In this document: in pieces, positions 34,322 through 43,212 of the stretch | Layout: every line of letters starts with the position of its first letter | How positions within the stretch are numbered: position 1 is the stretch's first letter | NCBI GenBank assembly: GCA_019359545.1 | Contig: JAHHHB010000008.1 | Span: forward strand, 1-64,000 | Length of the DNA stretch: 64,000 nucleotides | DNA from: Desmonostoc geniculatum HA4340-LM1 | GTDB lineage: Bacteria; Cyanobacteriota; Cyanobacteriia; Cyanobacteriales; Nostocaceae | Direction of reading: 5' to 3' | The notes under the pieces: model-generated | Database searches by the model: none | What the model was told of the DNA's origin: nothing | Seen by the model: the letters and a program-made list of their open reading frames with translations, nothing else | Made by a program: the position numbers and the translations under genes

Positions 34322-35209
34322 ATGCAAAAAGCTCAAGTTAAAAAAGCAGTGATTCCGGTAGCTGGTTTTGGCACTCGTTTGTTTCCGGCTACGAAAGTTG
34401 TTAAAAAAGAACTTTTCCCGATTATCGATCGAGATGGTAGGGCAAAACCTGTGATTCTGGCAATTATTGAAGAGGCAATTAACGCTGGAATTACAGAAGT
34501 GGGAATAGTTGTACAGCCAGACGACAAAGAAATATTTGAAAATTTCTTAAAAAAAACGCCCAAAAAAGAACTTTTAGCTAAACTTTCACTGCAAAATCAA
34601 GAATATAGCCGATATTTACAAGATTTAGGTAGCAAAATTACTATCTTATTACAAGAGGAGCAATTAGGCTACGGTCATGCGGTATTTTGTGCTAAAGATT
34701 GGGTGCAAAATGAGCCTTTTTTGTTAATGCTGGGTGACCACATTTATGCATCTCATTCTGATAAATCTTGTGCTAGTCAAGTTTTAGATGTTTACGAAAC
34801 AGTTAATCAAAGTGTTGTTAGTTTAACTGCAATGCCAGCAGAAATTATTCATAAAGCAGGGTGTGTAACAGGTGTTTGGCAAGAGTTAAACTCGATTCTC
34901 AAAGTTACACAACTATATGAAAAACCTACCATTGAATATGCACAAAACTATCTGTGTGTCGAAGGAATGGCAGAAAATGAATTTTTAGGTATATTTGGTT
35001 TGTATTTACTGACACCAAAAATTTTTGACTTTCTCGCAGAACACATCAACCAAAATTTCCGAGAACGAGGAGAATTTCAGTTAACATCTTGTCTGGAAAG
35101 GTTGCGCCAAGAAGAAGGAATGACAGGATATGTTGTTAAAGGTAAGTGTTTCGATACAGGTTTGCCAGATGCTTATCGCCAAACGATGATTGATTTTATA
35201 AGTGTATAA
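34322..35209 (+). CDS. galU: UTP-glucose-1-phosphate uridylyltransferase
   Basis: 295 residues from ATG at 34322. The nucleotide-binding signature is intact: AVIPVAGFGTRLFPATKVVK, followed by KELFPI. The downstream sugar-phosphate region (MLGDHIYAS) and the acidic EFLGIFGLYLLTP block fit the GalU family. It makes UDP-glucose for polysaccharides and glycolipids. The frame is open upstream to 34175, but that part is a C-rich low-complexity repeat (CTCCCCATCCCCTCATCTCC) and was excluded. It could supply UDP-sugars to the glycosyltransferases in this window (inference). Confidence 0.88.
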   Translation: MQKAQVKKAVIPVAGFGTRLFPATKVVKKELFPIIDRDGRAKPVILAIIEEAINAGITEVGIVVQPDDKEIFENFLKKTPKKELLAKLSLQNQEYSRYLQDLGSKITILLQEEQLGYGHAVFCAKDWVQNEPFLLMLGDHIYASHSDKSCASQVLDVYETVNQSVVSLTAMPAEIIHKAGCVTGVWQELNSILKVTQLYEKPTIEYAQNYLCVEGMAENEFLGIFGLYLLTPKIFDFLAEHINQNFRERGEFQLTSCLERLRQEEGMTGYVVKGKCFDTGLPDAYRQTMIDFISV

Positions 35210-35261
35210 CATAATTCATACTGAATTCTGACTCCTGAATTCTGAATTCTTCTTATAAAAT

Positions 35262-35891
35262 TTAAGCACTCACTAACTGAGTTAGGCGTTTCAGGATGCG
35301 TAGCACGTCGTACAATTCATTTCCAGGGTTTCGGATTAAAAAACCCTTTGATAAAGCATAACGCGGTGGATTTCCTGGCGCTAATTTGACGAAAATGAAC
35401 TCGCTTCCGGTGGCAATCATACCAAAATTTGGTTTAGAGGAATACGAATTTCCTAACATATAATTGAGAATTTGTGCGAGTCCTTCTTCAATGGAAAATG
35501 AAGCTCTTTTAGACTCAATAATCATCACCCAGAATTGCTCTTTTAAAACTAAGGTGTCTATTTTACCTCTGATGATTATATCTTCATCTGGCACAGCAAT
35601 ATCTATAGATTCTTCTGATTTTACATAAAAAGGAGCTAGATAAAAATCACCAATAAAAAGTAATGGGTCTACAATTGCCATTCTGACAACATCTTCTAGT
35701 AAAGGCGGGTAATTAAGAAGATTGATATAGCCTGTTTTTACCTTGTCTAAAAGTTGTCTATCTAAATTAGTAATTTCTGGTAAATCTTCTTGCCATTCGC
35801 CAAAGAATGATTCATCTAAAACTAACTGAATCCCGAAATTGTCGATTAAGTAACGTAAGTCGATATCCTTTGCTTGAATTGTTTGCGTCAT
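35262..35891 (-). CDS. PD-(D/E)XK nuclease-like protein (type I restriction R N-terminal-like)
   Basis: 209 residues. A nuclease core is visible: GKIDTLVLKEQFWVMIIESK gives the D...ExK pattern, preceded by a Glu-containing helix near LEDVVRMAIVDP. The protein is about as long as the core alone and has no methylase or helicase partner. It is a clear paralogue of the gene at 55061 (shared IQAKD start, FFGEWQ / FFREWQ, IIRG, SIEEGLAQ). These single-domain HsdR_N-like proteins are abundant in filamentous cyanobacteria, role unknown. Confidence 0.78.
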   Translation of the reverse strand: MTQTIQAKDIDLRYLIDNFGIQLVLDESFFGEWQEDLPEITNLDRQLLDKVKTGYINLLNYPPLLEDVVRMAIVDPLLFIGDFYLAPFYVKSEESIDIAVPDEDIIIRGKIDTLVLKEQFWVMIIESKRASFSIEEGLAQILNYMLGNSYSSKPNFGMIATGSEFIFVKLAPGNPPRYALSKGFLIRNPGNELYDVLRILKRLTQLVSA

Positions 35892-36052
35892 AGGTTTTGG
35901 GGTGTCAAGTACAATAAATTATGATTATCCAAAATCCAAAAGCGAACTGCTTACCCCTGATAACAGAACATATAATCAAGCGATCAATCAGAATTGAGGT
36001 GTAGTGCGATCGCCCTCTTGTGAGAAAATACAATCAGGCACTTATTATAAGG

Positions 36053-36175
36053 CAATACGCTTGGGTTAAGGCTAGCACTCTTTGTAAAAGTAGTTTTTTT
36101 AACGAACCACAGAGGCGCAGAGGACACAGAGAGAGAAGAAAGAGAAGGAAAAAATTGCTTAACTGAACTGTATTG
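36053..36175. mobile_element. 123-bp MITE with 10-bp flanking direct repeats, copy 2
   Basis: Ends CAATACGCTTGGGTTAAG and CTTAACTGAACTGTATTG pair at 14 of 18 positions, flanked by TATTATAAGG on both sides (36043-36052, 36176-36185). The core AACGAACCACAGAGGCGCAG is shared with other MITEs. Same family as 27341-27449. The remaining 35892-36042 has no gene. Confidence 0.75.
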
Positions 36176-36203
36176 TATTATAAGGGACAGTTACACAATT
36201 TTT

Positions 36204-36599
36204 TCATAATTCTAACCAATTCTCTAATTGCAAATTAGGTATATTTTCAAAATCTTTGATATTGTTTGTCACAAGAATATCACCACGAGAACGAGCAACA
36301 GCAGCAATTAGTGCATCTATTTCTCCTGTAGGTTTGCTAATTTGCCTGAGTTCACTTTGAATTATGCCAAATTCTATAGCAGCATCTAAGTCAAATGGCT
36401 CAACGGGCAGTAGTTTAGTTAATTGTGCTAGGGTTTCTAAGTTTTTTTCAACCTGTTTAGAACAGTAAATACCTTTATACAGTTCTGAAACAACAATTGT
36501 AGATAGATAGCATTGGCTGAAAAACCTATTGAATATAGCAACTGCTTTGGCATTTCCGTTAAGTAGTGCAATGCAAATGTTCGTATCTAGCACATACAT
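36204..36599 (-). CDS. vapC: VapC-type PIN toxin
   Basis: 131 residues, PIN RNase. Acidic residues are in place: MYVLDTNICIALLNGN at the start, Glu in VVSELYKGIY, Asp in GEIDALIAAVARS, and the C-terminal DILVTNNIKDFENIP block. VapC toxins cleave tRNA or rRNA. It lies 11 bp after the putative antitoxin gene. A MITE sits downstream. Confidence 0.88.
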   Translation of the reverse strand: MYVLDTNICIALLNGNAKAVAIFNRFFSQCYLSTIVVSELYKGIYCSKQVEKNLETLAQLTKLLPVEPFDLDAAIEFGIIQSELRQISKPTGEIDALIAAVARSRGDILVTNNIKDFENIPNLQLENWLEL

Positions 36600-36610
36600 A
36601 AGCGGTTACT

Positions 36611-36886
36611 CTATTCATGAATTGAGTCTGTAACTCTGCCTTGGTAAGCATGACGCTGCTGGTCAATTTCGGTAAAAATTTCTGTTAATTCCGGTTGGTC
36701 TTTCCAAATTCCAAATAATTGATTGAGTTTTGCTAATCTAGCTTCATCTAATAGATGTGGCTCTTTTTCCAAACGTTGATTAGAAAAGAGTTCTAAATCA
36801 ACCACTATTTCTGCTCCATCAGGAATGCTATTAATTTGCTCTAATAGCTCAATGGTTTGGCCGCGCTTAATTCCTCTAATCTTCAT
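36611..36886 (-). CDS. Putative antitoxin partner of VapC
   Basis: 91 residues from ATG at 36886 (MKIRGIKRGQTIELLEQINS), which is preceded by GGAAAG at a proper distance. An ATG at 36919 would add 11 residues. The N-terminus resembles an AbrB-like or cyanobacterial DUF antitoxin beta-motif (PDGAEIVVDL). The C-terminal half is acidic and helical, suited to wrap the toxin (EIFTEIDQQRHAYQGRVTDS). Assigned by its position 11 bp upstream of vapC; family not certain. Confidence 0.7.
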   Translation of the reverse strand: MKIRGIKRGQTIELLEQINSIPDGAEIVVDLELFSNQRLEKEPHLLDEARLAKLNQLFGIWKDQPELTEIFTEIDQQRHAYQGRVTDSIHE

Positions 36887-36953
36887 TTTATACTTCCTTT
36901 CCCAATCGTTAATTCTCAATTCTATTTCAGTATAAACTTATTTTGCCTCTGTC

Positions 36954-37982
36954 TTATTCCAAATTGACGGCCGATTCTAACATTCGTATTCTTCCAACAT
37001 TGGCATCTATTTCTACTTCTACACCAATTGGTAAGGTAAATTTATCTTTAATATGACCAATCATTGAACCGTACCAAGCAGGAATTCCTAAAGGAAGTAT
37101 ATGGTGTTGCAATACTTGAATTAAGGTAAATGATGGTTCATCCCCAGGTTTACAATTAGTACATTGTCCAAAGATAAAGCCAGCAATTTGGTTAAGTATC
37201 CCAGCAGTTTTTAACTGGGTTAACATCCTATCTACACGGTAAACATCCTCGCCAATTTCTTCTACAAATAAGATACTTTTATTCCAGGAAGGTAGATAAG
37301 GTGAACCTACCATCGCTGACAATACTGATAAGTTCCCACCGATAAGTTTACCCCTAGCTTTTCCCGGTGCTACGATCTCCACACGCACTTCGTTATTGTT
37401 GGAATTTTGCATGGTGACGGCTTCACCATTAAATAGGATGCGTTTGAAGTAATCCACTGTAAACTGATTCCAGGTAGACGTGGCAACTGGGCCGTGAAAA
37501 GTAATCACTCGACTACGGGCATTAATTGCCAATAATAAAGTAGTAATATCGCTGTACCCGATGAGGATTTTGGGGTGGGAGCGAATCAGTGAATAGTTTA
37601 GTAGGGGTAAAATGCGATTACAGCCCCAACCACCACGCATGGCAATTATTGCTTTAATGGAGCGATCGCTAAACATCGAGTTTACATCATTGGCGCGATC
37701 GCCATCTCTACCGGCTAAATAACCATAACGATCTAAAATATGCTTCCCTAGCTTGACTTTTAACCCCGATTGTAAAATAGATTTCTGGGCTGCTTCGATG
37801 TCTTGGGCGTCAACGATACCCGCAGGGGCGATTAATCCTACGGTATCACCCGCCTGTAGACGTGGTGGCTTGAGGACGGTGTTTGGGGATGGCTTACCTT
37901 GAGCGGTAAACGGTGGTATTTGGGTGGCTAAGGTAGCGAGTCCAGTTGTGAGAAATTGCCGACGTTTGATAGTCATAACCAT
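36954..37982 (-). CDS. LD-carboxypeptidase (peptidase S66, LdcA-like), exported
   Basis: 342 residues from ATG at 37982. A twin-arginine-like leader (KRRQFLTTGLATLATQIPP) suggests export, probably Tat. The S66 catalytic triad is visible: Ser in ILIGYSDITTLLLA, Glu in FVEEIGEDVYRVDRML, His in MIGHIKDKFTLPIG; the oxyanion region is in IAMRGGWGCNRI. The enzyme removes the terminal D-Ala from muropeptide tetrapeptides in peptidoglycan recycling. A longer start at 38039 is open but adds unrelated residues. No recycling neighbours are nearby. Confidence 0.85.
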   Translation of the reverse strand: MVMTIKRRQFLTTGLATLATQIPPFTAQGKPSPNTVLKPPRLQAGDTVGLIAPAGIVDAQDIEAAQKSILQSGLKVKLGKHILDRYGYLAGRDGDRANDVNSMFSDRSIKAIIAMRGGWGCNRILPLLNYSLIRSHPKILIGYSDITTLLLAINARSRVITFHGPVATSTWNQFTVDYFKRILFNGEAVTMQNSNNNEVRVEIVAPGKARGKLIGGNLSVLSAMVGSPYLPSWNKSILFVEEIGEDVYRVDRMLTQLKTAGILNQIAGFIFGQCTNCKPGDEPSFTLIQVLQHHILPLGIPAWYGSMIGHIKDKFTLPIGVEVEIDANVGRIRMLESAVNLE

Positions 37983-38052
37983 TAAGTGGGGACTAGAGAC
38001 TGTTTTCCTAATACGCAAGTTATAGCAAGGGTAAATCATTTCTCAACAACAA

Positions 38053-38081
38053 GATTCCTGACTTATTGAATAAGTCAGGAA
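38053..38081 (-). terminator. Perfect hairpin after the GAF remnant
   Basis: A 14-bp perfect stem (ATTCCTGACTTATT and its complement) with a one-base loop sits directly behind the stop of the GAF remnant on the minus strand and before ldcA. No T-run follows, so it may act as a weak terminator or simply be a palindromic repeat. Confidence 0.45.
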
Positions 38082-38082
38082 T

Positions 38083-38282
38083 CTAAGCCTTAATCATCAA
38101 ACCATCAACACCCTTAGCATATTCTTGCGGTAAAGTTGGTGCTGCTCCTGCTCGCAGTTTTTGATTTTCTCGATCTACAACTAAAATTGAGCAATACGCC
38201 CCTGGTAATTGTTGCTCTAGCAAAATACAAAGGTTATTAAAGATTTCATATAGGTTAACTCCAAATGTAACCTGTTCTAATA
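38083..38282 (-). pseudogene. GAF-domain remnant of a signalling protein
   Basis: The minus strand reads LEQVTFGVNLYEIFNNLCIL, LEQQLPGAYCSILVVDRENQ, then KLRAGAAPTLPQEYAKGVDG and a stop (38083-38085). This is the first half of a GAF domain as in cyanobacterial hybrid kinases and phosphodiesterases. A stop lies two codons upstream and no start is present, so it is a remnant. Confidence 0.7.
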
Positions 38283-38391
38283 TTTATAAATCAAAGATAA
38301 AGTAGGGGAAAATTGAAAGACATTTAAACTGTTATACATATTTTCCCTTACGTATTTTTTCGTAATCTTCTTCAAAAATTAAACTGGATTG

Positions 38392-40788
38392 CTATGTAGG
38401 ATCGGTATTACCAATTACAGGCAAAAGATTGTCAGATAATTGCATCGCCTGTAAACAAATATTAATACTAGAAGCTGCTGAATTATATGCGGCAATATTT
38501 TCTTCAACAACACTCAATAATCGCCGATTATTCGCAATTTTTTCTTCAGCTTCTTGTTCCAATGTTTTCTCTAAATAAGCACGCGCCTGTGGGTACTGCT
38601 GCAAAATATCATCTGCTTGTCGATCTGCCATTGGTAACAACTGAGTTTTCAGTGTTTGATTAATGGTTTGACGGAAAGATTTACGAATAGTTTGAGAAAC
38701 TTTTGGTTCAAAATCTAACTTCAATAACTGCCTAATTGCTGGTTCTGCTTCTACGATACTTTCAGCGTCGTAACCTTGAGAAGTTTGTAATAGAGTTTGG
38801 CGAAATTGATATATGGAAAAAGTGCCTTCATCGTAAAATCTCGGACTTTCTCGCACAAAGCGATCGCACTCTACGCTAGCTGAACTCACTAATGCTTGAG
38901 TAACTAGTTTTTCGACAGCCTTTATCCCTTGTTCAATTCCGCCATCATTATCTAACAAACGATATAACTGGCGATAATATTCTGACTTGCGAATTTTTTC
39001 AGTTAACCTTTGGAAAAAATTAGCGGTTACTTGCTGAGAAGATTCGATCAGAATATCTTCTAATTGATTTGCTAAGTAATAAAATGCTTCTACTAAAATA
39101 GCAATTAAAGGCGCGGTAGCATTGCGAGGATGGCTGATGGTTGCACGTCGATAAGCATAAGCTACAGAAAAAGTATCTAGCAATTCATCTAGACGGCGAA
39201 TCATTCGTGATTGCAATTGTTTAAAATCTGCTTCAAAAGCATCACAAGAATTATTAATTATATGGTTAACTTCTTCTACGATCTGCTCACTAAAGTCTTT
39301 ACCAAGTTGCTGGAGTTGCTGATTTAGACGTTGCAACTCTTGCGCCTTCATCGTTTCAATTTCTTGGGGCTGACTATCCAAATCGCGTTGTACACTCTGA
39401 TAATGTTTTTTCAATTTAATACAAATATCTTCCAAGTCATCAGCAAGATTCTTAAATAACTGGGGACGTTTTTCTTCAGTCAGATAGCGAGTAATCGCCG
39501 TGCGAAATTCCTCAATGCCACTATCTTCAATTAGCTGTTCTGTGAGTTCATTTCCCCAATCTCCCAAAATCCGCACATAATTTTGATTCGGCGTTTCATA
39601 ACCGTTAACAGAGACACGAAATTTGGTGGAAGATAGCTTCCCTGAATTTACACAATAGTTGTTAAATGCATAGATAAATTGTGGTGTTTCTTCCTTACCA
39701 TTCAAACTTTTGACGCTTTCCGTAAACAAAGAATCTAAACCAAATCTATCCTTTGGACTTGTTTGTTTAATCTGACTGCCATAAAATCCTAGTAATCCAC
39801 TAGTTTTATAAACCCTACTTGTATCCCGAAACTGCCCGCTAATTAAATCATCTAATCGTTGGCGTAGCTGAGTATTGTACCAAGTCTCATCAATTCGATT
39901 GAAGACATAGAAAACGCGATCGCGTACTCCCGCATTCTTCCGCATTAATTCCAAAAGTTCTGTTTCTTCTTTTGTCATATCACCAGCTGAAGCAGGTTTT
40001 AGCACACATACCACCGCCGAAGTATCGGGATGTTGAATTTTCGCATAAGTTAGCTGTGCATCTTTTTCCACTGGCGCATCAATACCCGGCGTATCGATGA
40101 TTACATTCCCATCTTGTAGTAAAGGATGGTTGCAGTAATATTCTATCCGTTTCAATACCGCGCTATTACTACCACGACGCGCATATCCAGCAGCTTCCTT
40201 GAGGTTAGAAAAGTTAAATTGCTCCATTGAATATGTAGCATTATTAACAGTGTAGATGCGATCGCGGTTTGCTATATATCCTTCTAGCAGCAAGATTAAT
40301 GCCTTCGCCTGTTTTGCACGTTCTGATTTACTCTCACCGCCTTCTTGGTGAATAATAGCTTCGCAACCTTGATGTAGCAAGTTAATTACATCAGCTTGGT
40401 TGATATTAGCTACTGTTTTAAATCCTAGTTGCTGACACAAAAAAACTGCTTGTTCCCGAATTTCTACTTCACTTAAAAAGGTTAAAACAACGCATTCTTT
40501 CTCTAGTTCTGCATACTCGATTTTGCATTCTGTACCTGTGGCATGTCCCTCTGCACTGTAGAGTAATTCTCTCTCCAAGAGTGCATTGATGAGCATTGAT
40601 TTTCCCGCACTAAATGCACCAGCAAACACAATCTCAAATTTGGGAGAAATCGCCTTATTTAAAGAAGTTTGTACAAATGTAATATCTTCAGAACGTAGCG
40701 TTGGTTCTTGCTGTAAAAGTTGTAAGATATACTCGACTTGTTCTTTCAAATTTTTGCACTGAAGCGGTAGATCTGACATATTCAGCAT
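38392..40788 (-). CDS. Bacterial dynamin-like GTPase
   Basis: 798 residues. The G1 P-loop is FAGAFSAGKSMLINALL (about 55-72), G3 is IIDTPGIDAP, and G4 is FVFNRIDETW-like (YVFNRIDE), in an N-terminal GTPase of about 350 residues. Long helical stretches with coiled-coil character follow (IETMKAQELQRLNQQLQQLG). A short hydrophobic patch near residue 565 (APLIAILVEAFYYL) could be a paddle-like membrane contact. Bacterial dynamin-like proteins remodel membranes; cyanobacterial BDLPs are the structural reference. It is monocistronic, 200 bp from the divergent response regulator. The ATG at 40788 was used; an ATG three codons later is as likely. Confidence 0.85.
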   Translation of the reverse strand: MLNMSDLPLQCKNLKEQVEYILQLLQQEPTLRSEDITFVQTSLNKAISPKFEIVFAGAFSAGKSMLINALLERELLYSAEGHATGTECKIEYAELEKECVVLTFLSEVEIREQAVFLCQQLGFKTVANINQADVINLLHQGCEAIIHQEGGESKSERAKQAKALILLLEGYIANRDRIYTVNNATYSMEQFNFSNLKEAAGYARRGSNSAVLKRIEYYCNHPLLQDGNVIIDTPGIDAPVEKDAQLTYAKIQHPDTSAVVCVLKPASAGDMTKEETELLELMRKNAGVRDRVFYVFNRIDETWYNTQLRQRLDDLISGQFRDTSRVYKTSGLLGFYGSQIKQTSPKDRFGLDSLFTESVKSLNGKEETPQFIYAFNNYCVNSGKLSSTKFRVSVNGYETPNQNYVRILGDWGNELTEQLIEDSGIEEFRTAITRYLTEEKRPQLFKNLADDLEDICIKLKKHYQSVQRDLDSQPQEIETMKAQELQRLNQQLQQLGKDFSEQIVEEVNHIINNSCDAFEADFKQLQSRMIRRLDELLDTFSVAYAYRRATISHPRNATAPLIAILVEAFYYLANQLEDILIESSQQVTANFFQRLTEKIRKSEYYRQLYRLLDNDGGIEQGIKAVEKLVTQALVSSASVECDRFVRESPRFYDEGTFSIYQFRQTLLQTSQGYDAESIVEAEPAIRQLLKLDFEPKVSQTIRKSFRQTINQTLKTQLLPMADRQADDILQQYPQARAYLEKTLEQEAEEKIANNRRLLSVVEENIAAYNSAASSINICLQAMQLSDNLLPVIGNTDPT

Positions 40789-40942
40789 CCTAATAAGATT
40801 TATGTATATATTAGTTATATTTACTGTCTTACTGGTTCAGTAAAATTCCTGATAAATGTGATGCTCTTAAATTTTCATAACTGAAGCTAGTTGCTCCGTA
40901 CCCAGAATTATTTAATTATTAATTAATAGCTAATTTTCTAAT

Positions 40943-40971
40943 TAATTACGAATTACGAATTACGAATTACT
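40943..40971. repeat. STRR heptamer array (AATTACG)n
   Basis: About three to four copies of AATTACG, the same family as 7943-7976, 20 bp upstream of the response-regulator start. Confidence 0.75.
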
Positions 40972-40990
40972 AATTCTTCGGTCATTTGTT

Positions 40991-41395
40991 ATGCAACCTT
41001 CTCTGGCTCTCGATAGCTTAAATATTCTCGTAGTTGAGGATGATGATGATATTCGCTTTTTTCTGACTACAGTGTTGGAAGCGGATGGAGCCACCATCGT
41101 AGCAGTTCCATCAGCCGCCGCAGCACTGGAAGTGTTACCGCAATTGCAACCTGATATCTTAATTTCTGATATAGGTATGCCTGACGAAGATGGCTACACT
41201 TTAATCCGAAAAATACGTGCGCTCAAGCCAGATATGGGTGGACAAGTCCTAGCTATTGCCTTAACTGCCTATGGCGATCGCGAGAGTCGTATTCGCGCTT
41301 TGGAAGCTGGCTTTCACACCCATGTATCTAAACCAGTCTTTCCACAAGAACTAGTTGAGATTGTCGCTAATTTGTTTGCTTCTTGTAATTGGTAA
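40991..41395 (+). CDS. Single-domain CheY-like response regulator
   Basis: 134 residues, receiver domain only. Acidic pocket in VVEDDDDIRFF, phospho-accepting Asp in LISDIGMPDEDG, Thr in IALTAYGDRE, Lys in HVSKPVFPQELVEI. There is no output domain, so it works by protein-protein contact or phosphotransfer. No sensor is adjacent; the HAMP kinase at 45749 is 4 kb away. The start ATG follows TTCGGTCATTTGTT without a clear Shine-Dalgarno sequence. It converges with the deacetylase gene, 13 bp between stops. Confidence 0.88.
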   Translation: MQPSLALDSLNILVVEDDDDIRFFLTTVLEADGATIVAVPSAAAALEVLPQLQPDILISDIGMPDEDGYTLIRKIRALKPDMGGQVLAIALTAYGDRESRIRALEAGFHTHVSKPVFPQELVEIVANLFASCNW

Positions 41396-41408
41396 TAGAT
41401 TCGTATTT

Positions 41409-42392
41409 TTACCTTTTTTGAGGTACTAATACAGGTAGTTGACGAACACCAGCCACGGATTTGGCGTGTTGTCCAACAGTCAAAACATTGAACTGATTCG
41501 ATATAAGTTCTAAACTTTTATTCACCACTGCTAACTTTTTGTAGGTGGGGACATTCATCCCAGGAAAAAATGATAACTCTGGCACATCTTCTTGACTTAA
41601 AAAGTCTGTGGGATGGAGTAGCAAAGAAGGTTGGGTGCGTGTAAGTTTACACAGCCACAAGGCAATTCTCAAGTAAAATAATGCCAAATCGCTAGAAAAT
41701 CTAGTCAGATACATGATGTAGCTAAAGTGAATTGGCACCTTAAAAATTGGCATGGTGGTAACAGGAATTTCAGTCAATTTATCCTTACCCATGTTCCACT
41801 GGTAAGGTTTTAGAGGCTGCAAACCGTCTTTGAAACTGCCAAACAAAGCTTCCCGTTTTTTGCGTTCTTCCTTACTCAGTTTACAGGTCATCAAATAATA
41901 AGCTCGTGCTATTGGCCCCAAAATTGTGGGAAAAGTTGAAGCATCATATTCGTACCCGCGTCGCGCTAAGACTTTCAATACTGCTGGGGAAAAACTGTAT
42001 CCAGGTCCCCGGAAGCCTACAGGATGTTGATAAGTGACGCGCTTGATATGTTCTTCAGCCAGCGCTACTTCTTCTTCAATCTGATTTTCGGAATACAGAT
42101 GTAGCCAGGGATCGTGGTTGAATGAATGATTGCCAATTTCGTGACCGGCGTTGGCGATCGCTTCTATTGCTTTGTGATTCTTTTCTAGGGCTGCATCTTG
42201 ACCGACAATGAATACTGTGATTGTCAAATTCCATTGCTGGAGAATTTCTAGAAAACGGGGTACTGCAATATCCAAGTAAGAAGGGTAACTTTCCCAACCC
42301 GGAGCGCCTTGATTTTTGAGATAAGACCAAATATTGTCTAAGTCTAAAGATAGACTGGCTATTGGTTTATTTGCTTTTGGCTTTGTTTTCAT
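41409..42392 (-). CDS. Polysaccharide deacetylase (NodB homology, CE4)
   Basis: 327 residues. The CE4 fold is shown by the metal/catalytic Asp motif near the start (ASLSLDLDNIWSYL), the zinc HxxxH in EIGNHSFNHDPWLHL, and the GFRGPGYSFSPAVLKVLARR motif. Motif 1 is LDLDN rather than the usual T-F-D-D. No signal peptide, so it probably acts in the cytosol on a lipid-linked glycan, or on a non-classical substrate. Similar deacetylases occur in cell-envelope glycan gene clusters. The C-terminal region (about 240-320) is specific to this group. Confidence 0.82.
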   Translation of the reverse strand: MKTKPKANKPIASLSLDLDNIWSYLKNQGAPGWESYPSYLDIAVPRFLEILQQWNLTITVFIVGQDAALEKNHKAIEAIANAGHEIGNHSFNHDPWLHLYSENQIEEEVALAEEHIKRVTYQHPVGFRGPGYSFSPAVLKVLARRGYEYDASTFPTILGPIARAYYLMTCKLSKEERKKREALFGSFKDGLQPLKPYQWNMGKDKLTEIPVTTMPIFKVPIHFSYIMYLTRFSSDLALFYLRIALWLCKLTRTQPSLLLHPTDFLSQEDVPELSFFPGMNVPTYKKLAVVNKSLELISNQFNVLTVGQHAKSVAGVRQLPVLVPQKR

Positions 42393-42686
42393 TATTAGTT
42401 CAAATATTTGACGATTTTAAAATAGAGAGTGACTTTAAAATCAGCGTTTTTTTAATTGCTGGTGATTAATATATCATAAAGAAGACATATTTAAACGTAT
42501 ATAAGTAAGTCTTAGCGATCGCTAGCCTTTACAATCAGATTTTCATAACTCAGTTAAACAATGTAGCCTAGTTTGTAGTTGATCCGCGATCGCCCCAGAA
42601 AATCTCGACGACAAAACAGGCAAAGCAAGTAACTTTAGTACTAACTATATTTCTCTTTTACCAAACAATACTTATTCCAGATGAAA

Positions 42687-42898
42687 TTATCCTGTCATCT
42701 CGACTTCGACTAAGCAAATGGTTGGTACATAGATTATAATTTCACCCCGTTCGCACTTGTCAAATGCTTCGTTGGCGGCAACACTAAGGTTTTGACTATC
42801 CTCTAAGTATCAAATCGCTCTATTAGGCGTACTTTATCTATCAACGAAAGCTGTTTTATTAACTCTAATGCGTCTTCAAGAGTTATTGTTTTATCCAT
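42687..42898 (-). pseudogene. Degraded VapBC-like toxin-antitoxin locus
   Basis: From 42898 the minus strand encodes a short antitoxin start (MDKTITLEDALELIKQLSLI...) that hits TAG at 42803-42805 after 31 codons. At 42785-42687 a PIN-toxin middle piece follows (SVAANEAFDKCERGEIIIYV, then PTICLVEVEM) ending in TAA. The antitoxin end and the toxin start are missing, consistent with an internal deletion. No complete product is possible. Confidence 0.65.
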
Positions 42899-42935
42899 TT
42901 TTTTTACTTTGACTTTTGTCTATAGGCTAACATAG

Positions 42936-43016
42936 TTAAGGCTTGTGAGATTTGACAACTGGATGGATGAGTTGTTGTAGCTGATGTTGAGCTTCGCTGA
43001 CTGAAAGATGAGACAT
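42936..43016 (-). pseudogene. Truncated Phd/YefM-like antitoxin start
   Basis: MSHLSVSEAQHQLQQLIHPV and six more residues, then TAA; the start of a Phd/YefM-type antitoxin, normally 70-90 residues. The frame is cut after 26 codons. A MITE is inserted just upstream (43034). It is adjacent to the degraded VapBC locus. Confidence 0.5.
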
Positions 43017-43033
43017 GATAATCCTCAATAATC

Positions 43034-43193
43034 GGGAGCATCCCAATTTTGCCAAAAGGTACAGGATTGACACAAAAACCCTGTACAAACCTCTTTCCTT
43101 GGCGCTCTTGGCGTCCTTGGCGGTTCGTTATTTCATTATTGTTTGAAGCCAAAATACCGTATAAAAATAAACTTGCACATTTGGGATGCTCCC
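43034..43193. mobile_element. 160-bp MITE with 8-bp target duplication
   Basis: Ends GGGAGCATCCCAA and TTGGGATGCTCCC are perfect inverted repeats, flanked by CAATAATC on both sides (43026-43033 and 43194-43201). The core holds GGCGCTCTTGGCGTCCTTGG, a motif seen in several MITEs of this window. It separates the antitoxin remnant from the 3' end of the nuclease-like gene. Confidence 0.8.
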
Positions 43194-43212
43194 CAATAAT
43201 CGCTGTATATCT

